35,245 nucleotides of DNA from an uncultured Opitutia bacterium (GTDB lineage: Bacteria; Verrucomicrobiota; Verrucomicrobiia; Opitutales; Opitutaceae). The first letter of the stretch is position 1, and each line of letters begins with the position of its first letter. This document shows positions 29,172 through 35,245 of the stretch, piece after piece. A model generated the notes under the pieces. The model was not told the origin of the DNA. It made no database searches and was given only the letters and a program-made list of their open reading frames with translations. The position numbers and the translations under genes are program-made. The stretch covers positions 1-35,245 of the forward strand of contig CAIPZZ010000226.1 of NCBI GenBank assembly GCA_903869665.1, given 5' to 3'.

Positions 29172-29299
29172 ATCCATGCGTGCGCAACTTTGTCCAGCCA
29201 ACGCACGAAATTATTCTCCCGCGATGCGGGGCGGCAGCATAGCCGCTCCGCCAATCGCGACCTCACCCGGGGAACATCCCGGATGGCGTGCACGAAATA

Positions 29300-29452
29300 T
29301 CAGCGACCCGGAGCGGTGGTCGCGTTCACGGCCGGCTGGCCGGCCATGCGGGCGGCGGACGTCTGGGGGCGGGCGACTACGAGCACGGCGGCGGCGATCA
29401 GCCAGGCACCGGCGACGCCGGCGAGAAGGGTCTTGTTGCTGAGATGGGTCAT
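29300..29452 (-). CDS. 50-aa membrane-anchored or exported peptide
   Basis: The frame runs from ATG 29452 to TGA 29300. It encodes a short polar start (MTHLSNK), one hydrophobic helix (LLAGVAGAWLIAAAVLVVA, residues 9-27) and a small Ala/Thr/Gln tail of about 22 residues. Like its 53-aa neighbour it has GAWL in the helix, a conserved element about 72 bp upstream (29524-29549) and an intrinsic terminator downstream. I recognise no family. It is transcribed divergently from the DUF2330 gene, whose start is 157 bp away, so the two may share control. It is too short for homology to be judged by eye, and chance remains possible. Confidence 0.5.
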   Translation of the reverse strand: MTHLSNKTLLAGVAGAWLIAAAVLVVARPQTSAARMAGQPAVNATTAPGR

Positions 29453-29523
29453 GGCGTTTCAGGGAGGATTGTTTGCGCCGCCATGAAACATCCGGCGCGT
29501 TAGGCCTGTGTGTGCGCGACAGC

Positions 29524-29549
29524 GAGATTTGTTAAGCACACGTAAAGTC
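29524..29549. promoter_or_regulatory. Upstream element copy 2 (GTTAA-N6-GTAAA)
   Basis: The plus strand reads GAGATTTGTTAAG then CACACGTAAAGTC. Apart from one missing T and four substitutions it equals copy 1 at 29062-29088. It lies between the 50-aa gene (minus) and the DUF2330 gene (plus), about 60 bp before the latter's ATG, so it could serve either or both. Confidence 0.5.
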
Positions 29550-29609
29550 GCCCAGCACGCGGCGGGAAAACGTCTCGCCTTACCGCTCCTTCCGCGTTGT
29601 CCTGCGGCC

Positions 29610-31187
29610 ATGCGACCCCACCGCGTTACCCCACCGTCCGGAGCGGCCCGTCCCCGACCGAGCGCGCGGCATTGGTTGGCCGCGCTGCTGCTCCTGCTGA
29701 TCGCGGCCGCCGCGCCTGCGCTCCGGGCCGATGGCATCGTGCTGCCGCCGATCGCCGCCCCGGCGGTGACAATGCCCGACCAGCGCGCGCTGCTTGTGTG
29801 GCACGAGAAGGAACAGACCGAGAAGCTCGTGATCGAGTCGCGTTTTGTCGGGCGTGGGCGCGACTTCGCGTGGGTTGTGCCACTGCCGTCGAAGCCAGAG
29901 ATCGCGCCTGCCACGCGCGGCACGCTGCCGACGCTGGAGGCGCTGTTCAAACCTTCGCTGGCGCCGAGATGGGATCTCGCGCCGATATTAGTCGTGGTGC
30001 TCACGCCGTTGGCTCTGCTGTGGCTGGCATCTGGCGGCGCGTTTTTTTCAAAGGGATTTTTCACCAGCCTGCTCGCCGGGCTGCTGCTGGCGGGGCTGAT
30101 TTTTCCCGCAATTGGCAGTATTAGCGCGGGCGTCGGTGGCACCGTGACGGTGGGCGTATCTATTGAGCGCAGCACGGTGGGTGAATACGACGTGGCTGTG
30201 CTGTCGGGCGAATCGGCAGGCGGTATCACACAATGGTTGCTTGAAAACAATTTCGCCCTGCCTAAGGCGGCTGAGCCGGTCGTGGCGGAGCACGCCCGCG
30301 CTGGGGGATTTTTCGCGGCCGTGCGCCTGCGTCGCCCACAGGATGAGACTGAGCCAACCGCGCCCGCGCCGCTGGTGTTCACGTTCAAAACCGCGCAGCC
30401 GGTCTACCCGATGAAACTCACTGGCGCTGGCGCGACGGAGCCGCTGGAAGTCGAGCTCTTTGTGTTCGGAGACGCGCGAGCCGAGGCGGACGGGCTGCGG
30501 ATGACGGCCTGCGCGCCGGTGGCCGGTTACGCGAGCAGGGAAGCCCGGATATTTGAGCGCCCAGACCCAACGGGCGCGCTAACCCTCTCGCATCCGGCAC
30601 TGCGCGAGCTCTGCCGGACAAGCACGGTTGGCACATGGCTGCGGGGCGTCCTCTCTCCGACCGAGATGACGCGCGACCTCGCGATCCGCTGGCGGCCGTT
30701 TTCCAGCCCAGTGGGTATGGTAAAGCTTTCCGAGAAGGAGGCGGGATGGCGGAGCCTGCTGGCGGCGACAGGCGTGCTGGTGTTAGCCGCGATTTTTGCG
30801 GCATGGCGCTGGTGGGGAGAGGCACCACCCTGGCAATTTAGTCTGAAGGCGTTGCTTGCCGCCACCGCGCTGGGCGGCACGGTCTGGTGGTTGCTGCCCA
30901 GCGTGCCGACCGTCCCCTATGGGGTCGGCCGCAAGGCCGGAGCAGTGCGCGCAAGCATCTCCGACTCTTTTTCCCGTGCCGTGCGCGAACTGGGGCCCGG
31001 GGAACAAAACGAGGCGCGCGTCAGGGGAAAATTTCTTCGCGCGCTCGCCGAGAACCAATACCTGCCCTCGCCCCTACCGCACGAAGGCGACGCGCCGGGC
31101 GACTACAGTTTCCGCCAACTGCCGGGCGGTGCGTGGCGGCTGGTGTGGATCGCGGAGAACGGGCAGGAGGTCTACCAGCCGGAATAG
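29610..31187 (+). CDS. DUF2330 domain membrane protein
   Basis: The 525-aa product has a long basic N-region, a signal sequence (WLAALLLLLIAAAAPALRA, cleavage before about residue 41) and a DUF2330-type domain. Blocks of that domain are VLPPIAAPAVTMPDQRALLVWH, EKLVIESRF and DFAWVVPLPSKPEI, later YPMKLTGAG. Hydrophobic helices lie at about residues 126-145 and 150-172, breaking into the domain, and further helices at about 390-410 and 413-434 are followed by a polar C-terminal domain. The function of DUF2330 is unknown; it is an envelope protein by topology. The ATG at 29610 is chosen because the frame upstream to 29508 is antisense-like. Its promoter region is shared with the divergent 50-aa gene and holds element copy 2. 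Confidence 0.75.
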   Translation: MRPHRVTPPSGAARPRPSARHWLAALLLLLIAAAAPALRADGIVLPPIAAPAVTMPDQRALLVWHEKEQTEKLVIESRFVGRGRDFAWVVPLPSKPEIAPATRGTLPTLEALFKPSLAPRWDLAPILVVVLTPLALLWLASGGAFFSKGFFTSLLAGLLLAGLIFPAIGSISAGVGGTVTVGVSIERSTVGEYDVAVLSGESAGGITQWLLENNFALPKAAEPVVAEHARAGGFFAAVRLRRPQDETEPTAPAPLVFTFKTAQPVYPMKLTGAGATEPLEVELFVFGDARAEADGLRMTACAPVAGYASREARIFERPDPTGALTLSHPALRELCRTSTVGTWLRGVLSPTEMTRDLAIRWRPFSSPVGMVKLSEKEAGWRSLLAATGVLVLAAIFAAWRWWGEAPPWQFSLKALLAATALGGTVWWLLPSVPTVPYGVGRKAGAVRASISDSFSRAVRELGPGEQNEARVRGKFLRALAENQYLPSPLPHEGDAPGDYSFRQLPGGAWRLVWIAENGQEVYQPE

Positions 31188-31195
31188 GGCGGGCA

Positions 31196-31223
31196 GCCCG
31201 GCGCGGCGCAGCGCATGCCGGGC
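31196..31223. terminator. Possible bidirectional hairpin between convergent genes
   Basis: GCCCGGC (31196-31202) and GCCGGGC (31217-31223) can pair across a 14-nt loop in the 41-bp gap between the DUF2330 gene and the convergent ABC permease gene. There is no U-run on either side, so this is a weak call. Confidence 0.35.
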
Positions 31224-31228
31224 GCGTC

Positions 31229-32020
31229 TCACCCGTCCTTGCGCGCGTAGGAGTCGTGCCAGTGGCCGAGGGCGAGCCGGGCCGCGACCACCACCGCGCC
31301 GACGAGCGCGAAGCCGAGCGCACATGTCACGGCGGCCGTGGCGAAGAGCGCGGGGTATTTGGCGTTGCTCGCGTAGATAAGCGCGCGGAAACCCAGCCCG
31401 CCACCGTCGCCCGCCGACTCGCCCGCCGTGAAGTCGCCCCACAGCGCGCCGATGGGCGCGAGCGTCGCGGCGATCCGCAGCCCGGTGAAAAAAGACGGCA
31501 GCGCCGCCGGCGCGCGCAGCCGCCACAGCTCCTGCCAGCGCGTCGCCCGATACATCCGGAACAGCTCGACGAGCTGGCGGTCGGCGGAGACGAGGCCCTG
31601 CGTGGTGTTCACCACGAGCGGGAAAAAGCAGACCAAAAACGTGATCAGCGTGACGCTCGGCAGCCCCGGCCCGACCCAGACGATGAGCATCGGCGCGATG
31701 ATGGTGATGGGCGTCATCTGGAGAACCATCAGCCACGGGTAAAGCCCCGCGCGGACCCATCGCGCCGAGGCGAGCAGCAGCGAGAGGGCGCCGCTGACCG
31801 CGACGGAGAGCGCGAGACCGAGCACCGCGCCGACGGCGGTGTTTCGAGCCGCAATGGAAAGCGCGGGCCATTCGGCGTGCAACGCCCGCAGCACGGCGAC
31901 GGGCGCGGGCAACAAAAAACGGTGGTCGTCGTCGAGCAGCAGGCAGACGGCCTGCCAAGCGCCGAGCACGAGCGCGCCAGCGAGCACAGGAAGCAGGAAG
32001 TTGAAATTTTTTCGCGACAT
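31229..32020 (-). CDS. ABC transporter permease, SsuC/TauC-like
   Basis: This inner-membrane subunit belongs to a type I ABC importer (BPD_transp_1 superfamily; nitrate/sulfonate/taurine group). The 263-aa product has about six membrane helices. The coupling-helix region reads ELFRMYRATRWQELWRLRAPAALPSFFTGLR, seen in pieces around residues 150-185; its EAA-loop glycine is replaced. TPITIIAPMLIVWVG and FLVCFFPLVVNTTQG are typical of the group. The ATG at 32020 directly follows an in-frame GTG (32023). The ATPase gene ends 18 bp upstream. No substrate-binding protein is adjacent, so the ligand is unknown. Confidence 0.88.
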   Translation of the reverse strand: MSRKNFNFLLPVLAGALVLGAWQAVCLLLDDDHRFLLPAPVAVLRALHAEWPALSIAARNTAVGAVLGLALSVAVSGALSLLLASARWVRAGLYPWLMVLQMTPITIIAPMLIVWVGPGLPSVTLITFLVCFFPLVVNTTQGLVSADRQLVELFRMYRATRWQELWRLRAPAALPSFFTGLRIAATLAPIGALWGDFTAGESAGDGGGLGFRALIYASNAKYPALFATAAVTCALGFALVGAVVVAARLALGHWHDSYARKDG

Positions 32021-32038
32021 CACGGAGGCAGGCGGCTG

Positions 32039-32812
32039 TCACGCGGCAACCGTTTCCACCGAACGCAGGCGGTGCGAGACCTCGACCACGAGGTTCTGGT
32101 AATCACGTGACGACCTGGTCTCCGCCACGCGCGGCTGTGGCAATGGCACGGCGATTTCGGCGGCGAGCCGGCCAGGCTGCGGCGACACGACAAAAATCCG
32201 GTCGGCCAGAAACACCGCCTCCGTGACCGAGTGCGTAACAAACAGCGCCGTCCAGCCCTGTTGCGCGCGGATGGCAAGGAGTTCCTCCTGCAGGCGCTCG
32301 CGCGTCATCGCGTCGAGCGCGCCGAACGGTTCGTCAAGTAGAAGGAGTTTCGGCGCGAGGGTGAGCGCGCGGGCGAGCGACACACGCATCCTCTGCCCGC
32401 CCGACAGCTCGCGCGGGAGCGCACTTTCGCGCCCGGCCAGGCCGACGAGCCGCAGCGCGGCGTCGCGCGCCGCCTCCCGCGTCGCGCGAGGCACGCCGCG
32501 CAGGCGCAGCGGCACCTCCACATTACTGGCCGCATCGAGCCACGGCAACAGCGCGGGCTCCTGGAACACAAATGCCAGCTCAGTCGACGCGTCCGCGGGT
32601 GCCCGGCCGGCAATTCGCACCGCGCCGGAAGAAGGCTCCGCCAGCCCGGCAACGAGCCGGAGCAGGGTGGACTTGCCGCAGCCGCTCGGCCCGATGAAGG
32701 CGACGATCTCACCGGCCCGCACCGCCAGCGACACATCCGCCAGCGCTGGCGGCCCGCCGCCGAAGCGCTTGGCGACGCCGCGCAACTCGACGAGGACGGA
32801 GGGGGAAGTCAT
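32039..32812 (-). CDS. ABC transporter ATP-binding protein, SsuB/TauB-like
   Basis: This is the ATPase of the importer whose permease follows 18 bp downstream. The 257-aa product has Walker A GPSGCGKST, Q-loop VFQEPALLPWLDA, signature LSGGQRMRVSLARAL, Walker B LLLLDEPFGALD and the switch His in FVTHSVTEA. The FGALD and LPWLDA segments are characteristic of the nitrate/sulfonate/taurine group. I chose the ATG at 32812 (MTSPSVLVELRGV); the frame stays open to 33028 but the extension is Arg-rich and overlaps the next gene's leader. The gene is divergent from the glycosyltransferase at 32929. Confidence 0.93.
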   Translation of the reverse strand: MTSPSVLVELRGVAKRFGGGPPALADVSLAVRAGEIVAFIGPSGCGKSTLLRLVAGLAEPSSGAVRIAGRAPADASTELAFVFQEPALLPWLDAASNVEVPLRLRGVPRATREAARDAALRLVGLAGRESALPRELSGGQRMRVSLARALTLAPKLLLLDEPFGALDAMTRERLQEELLAIRAQQGWTALFVTHSVTEAVFLADRIFVVSPQPGRLAAEIAVPLPQPRVAETRSSRDYQNLVVEVSHRLRSVETVAA

Positions 32813-32928
32813 GGGTTGGCTTTGTGCGCCGTAGCGGCGCGGTTGCCAAGGCGTTTTGCATGTCGCGCGGGAACTTGGCCGCCAGTCATCGGTCGCAACC
32901 CAGTCGCGATGGCGAAGGCAAAAGAGAA

Positions 32929-35245
32929 ATGTTGCCGAGCCGCGCGGCATCGCTCTTTCTGACCGCTTTTCACCCACACCGCCCCGTCCCCGTGCCCTCT
33001 GTCCCTCCCTCCCCTCCCCTGCCGCCATCCGCCACCACGCCTGCCGCGCCTGCCGACGGGCAGGCGGTGCCGCGCTGGTTCCTCTCCGTGGCGGTGCTGT
33101 TCCTCATCCTCATCGCGGGGCTGTCCTACTCGAACTCGTTCCGCACCGAGTTCGCCTTGGACAACGCGCTGGTCATCGGACAGGACACGCGCCTGCGGGC
33201 CTGGGACTGGGGCGAGAAGGATCCCATGACGGACTATGTGCGGCCCCAGCTCCGACTGGTGTTCACCGAGGGCTACTGGTATCCTAACTTCCCCAGCGAC
33301 CTCTACCGCCCGCTCACGACCCTCACCTACGCGTTCAACTGGAGCGGACCGCGCCTGTATTATTTCGACCTGCGGGCCATGAAGTGGAAGCTGACCGGCG
33401 CGAAGCCCGGGGAGGCCGACCACGGGCCCGAACTCAGGGAAGGCGATTTCTTTTCCGCCCTCAGCTATCTCTTCGGCGCGGCGTCGTCGCCGATTCCGCC
33501 CAAAGGCATCGGCATGGTCTCCGGCCTGCTTTACCTCCTCGGCCTGGGCGCGGCCTTTCTCGTGGCGCGGCAGTTTGTCCGGCGCTGGTGGCTCGCGCTG
33601 ATTTTCGCCGCGCTGGCGGTGCTCGTTCTACCCTCCCTCAACTGGTCGCTGATGCAAAACGGCCCCGAGCCGGGCACGGCGCTCACCCGCAACCACACTT
33701 ACGGTTTTCACCTCACCAACCTCCTGCTGCACCTGGTCAACGTGACCCTGGTGCTGGTGATCGCGCGGCGGCTCACGAACCGCCCCTGGCTCGCGCTGCT
33801 GGCGGCGGCGATCTTCGCCGTGCATCCCGCCGAGACAGAGTCGGTGACCAACGTCGTCGGGCGCGCGGACGAGCTCGCGACACTGTGGATTTTGACTGGC
33901 TTCTGGTGCTACCTGCGCGCGGTGGCGACGGAGGATATCGCGGACCCGCTGCTGCGGGTGTTCGCGCGGCTGGGCTGGCTGATTGGTCTCATGCTGGCCG
34001 CGATCGCCGGCATGTTCTCCAAGGAGAGCGGCATCATGATCGGGTTGCTCGTGCCGCTCTATGATTTCATCTTCCGCTGGCCCCGTCTCGTCGGCTCATT
34101 GTGGGAGCGGCTGCGCGCGGCGGGCTGGGAGTTTTTTATCAAGGGCTGGGCGGCCATGATCCCGGCCGCGCTGTTTTTCTTTGTCGTCCGCGCCGGCATG
34201 ATCGAGGACACGCCCACCTACGGCCAGCTCTTCATTGACAACCCCATCGCCCGCGTGCCCGACGAGCTCGCGCAGGTGACAGCCGAACACAAACTGAACC
34301 TGCTGGAAAAGGCCGCAGTGTGGTCGAAGCAGATCACCTTCTCGGGTGAGCTCACCGCGATGAAAGTGCTTGGCCGCTATCTCGGCCTACTCGCCTACCC
34401 CGACACCCTCTCGTGCGACTACTCCTACAACCAGATTCCACTCTACGGCGAGTCCGGCACGCCGCTGTGGGAGAACATTGAGTGCTGGATCAGCCTGGTG
34501 GTCGTGCTCGGGTTGCTGGCGGCGGCGTGGTTCCGCCGGCTGAAAAACCCCCTCTTCTCCTTTGGCGTGTTCTTTTTCTTCGTGATGATGCTGCCCACGG
34601 CGAACCTCCTCTTCCCCATCGGCAGTATCATGGGCGAGCGTTTCCTTTATCTTCCCTCCATCGGGTTCTGCCTCGTGGCCGCGCTGGGTCTGCGCCTTGC
34701 GGGCGAGAAGCTCGCCGGCGTGCTCACCATCCCCACCGGCTGGCGCCTCTGGGCTGGGCTAGGCCTGCCGCTTGTCGCACTGGCCGCGCTCGGCCTCCGC
34801 ACCCACGCGCGTAACGCCGACTGGGATTCCGAGTTCTCCTTGTGGAAAGCCGGCGTGGCCGCCGCGCCTGACAGCTTCAAGGTCCACAAGGGCCTCGCCA
34901 ACGGCTACTGGAACCGCACCGCCGGCTTCAGCAATGCCATTCGCGAGGCGGGCCTAGACGACGCCATCGCCCGCGCCGAGGTCGGCCTCGCGGTGCTCAA
35001 CGAGCACCCACTGCCCCGCAACCGGCAGGACAACACCCTCTTTTGCGACCTCGGGATGTATTACAACCTCAAGGCCCGCTTTCTCAGCGACCCCAACCGT
35101 CCTGGCGGCCCGGTTCCAGGCGAGGCCGCGAAGTTTTTCCAGAAGAGCGTGGACGTGATGGTCCGCGCGCGCGTCGTGGACAGCTGGGTCAATCTCGCCT
35201 CGCGCGGTTCCAAGCTCCAGCGCGGCACCAAGCTCGCCGAGATCA
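32929..35245 (+). CDS. TMTC-like GT-C membrane glycosyltransferase with TPR-type C-terminus (partial)
   Basis: The frame opens at ATG 32929 (alternative GTG 32992) and is still open at the window end, giving at least 772 residues. After a Pro-rich N-terminus come many membrane helices and motifs of the TMTC/DUF1736 family: FALDNALVIGQDTR in the first loop (Asp78-Asn79 where relatives have Asp-Asp), LYRPLTTLTY (127-130), FHLTNLLLHLVN (260-271), HPAETESVTNVVGRADELA (299-317) and IMGERFLYLPSIGF. Such proteins are GT-C glycosyltransferases; eukaryotic TMTCs O-mannosylate cadherins. The last 120 or so residues begin the soluble helical repeat part. About 115 residues with two extra helices are inserted between RPLT and HLTN. 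The acceptor is unknown. Confidence 0.82.
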   Translation, partial: MLPSRAASLFLTAFHPHRPVPVPSVPPSPPLPPSATTPAAPADGQAVPRWFLSVAVLFLILIAGLSYSNSFRTEFALDNALVIGQDTRLRAWDWGEKDPMTDYVRPQLRLVFTEGYWYPNFPSDLYRPLTTLTYAFNWSGPRLYYFDLRAMKWKLTGAKPGEADHGPELREGDFFSALSYLFGAASSPIPPKGIGMVSGLLYLLGLGAAFLVARQFVRRWWLALIFAALAVLVLPSLNWSLMQNGPEPGTALTRNHTYGFHLTNLLLHLVNVTLVLVIARRLTNRPWLALLAAAIFAVHPAETESVTNVVGRADELATLWILTGFWCYLRAVATEDIADPLLRVFARLGWLIGLMLAAIAGMFSKESGIMIGLLVPLYDFIFRWPRLVGSLWERLRAAGWEFFIKGWAAMIPAALFFFVVRAGMIEDTPTYGQLFIDNPIARVPDELAQVTAEHKLNLLEKAAVWSKQITFSGELTAMKVLGRYLGLLAYPDTLSCDYSYNQIPLYGESGTPLWENIECWISLVVVLGLLAAAWFRRLKNPLFSFGVFFFFVMMLPTANLLFPIGSIMGERFLYLPSIGFCLVAALGLRLAGEKLAGVLTIPTGWRLWAGLGLPLVALAALGLRTHARNADWDSEFSLWKAGVAAAPDSFKVHKGLANGYWNRTAGFSNAIREAGLDDAIARAEVGLAVLNEHPLPRNRQDNTLFCDLGMYYNLKARFLSDPNRPGGPVPGEAAKFFQKSVDVMVRARVVDSWVNLASRGSKLQRGTKLAEI

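Noticed and set aside
29090-29293. 67-aa minus-strand frame downstream of the 50-aa gene
   Set aside because: It contains the terminator stem inside the frame, is Arg-rich and has no signal or motif.

Overview
This is a GC-rich window with densely packed genes, many of them joined by 4-bp stop/start overlaps. The gene content points to the Verrucomicrobiota, most likely an Opitutaceae-like member of class Opitutia. The evidence is a DUF1800/DUF1501 secreted-protein pair, a verrucomicrobial-style prepilin, an Opitutus-type autotransporter beta-barrel, a bacterial TMTC-like membrane glycosyltransferase, dispersed repeats of kinds I associate with environmental PVC genomes, and an mcsA-mcsB-clpC cluster. 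The taxonomic call is inference from content; there is no rRNA gene in the window. Hardly any start codon is preceded by a Shine-Dalgarno-like purine run.

Layout. 1-3.4 kb (minus strand): an autotransporter beta-barrel that has lost its passenger, then nadC (NAD synthesis) and proA (proline synthesis). 3.7-5.6 kb (plus): tsaB (tRNA t6A modification) overlapping alr (alanine racemase). 5.8-9.7 kb (plus): the DUF1800 and Tat-exported DUF1501 pair, with a large inverted repeat between them, then a frameshifted gene for a membrane-anchored exported protein. 9.7-12.0 kb: a KDG-kinase-like sugar kinase (minus), a low-GC orphan gene (plus) and a small LTxxQ-type exported protein (minus). 12.2-15.3 kb (plus): a molybdopterin oxidoreductase translationally coupled to fdhD, its sulfurtransferase maturation factor. 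15.2-18.4 kb (minus): a prepilin-like protein with a strong terminator, then a CBS/DRTGG-regulated family II pyrophosphatase overlapping a five-helix membrane protein.

18.5-23.7 kb (plus): an aminotransferase of the IlvE family, then mcsA, mcsB and clpC. The last three form a complete protein-arginine phosphorylation and degradation module with all the key motifs, but without the ctsR repressor that heads this operon in Bacillus. 23.8-28.0 kb (minus): a SWIM/SNF2 helicase and a glycyl-tRNA synthetase.

28.2-31.2 kb holds the least familiar region. Three short minus-strand genes encode tiny exported or membrane-anchored peptides, two of them Gly-rich. Two of the three are followed by strong intrinsic terminators, and the same two carry a near-identical 26-27 bp upstream element built as GTTAA-N6-GTAAA. 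The second copy lies in the divergent promoter region of a DUF2330 membrane protein. This is the best candidate for an undescribed small regulon.

31.2-32.8 kb (minus): an SsuBC/TauBC-like ABC permease and ATPase with no substrate-binding protein next to them. 32.9 kb to the end (plus): the start of a TMTC-like GT-C glycosyltransferase that runs off the window.
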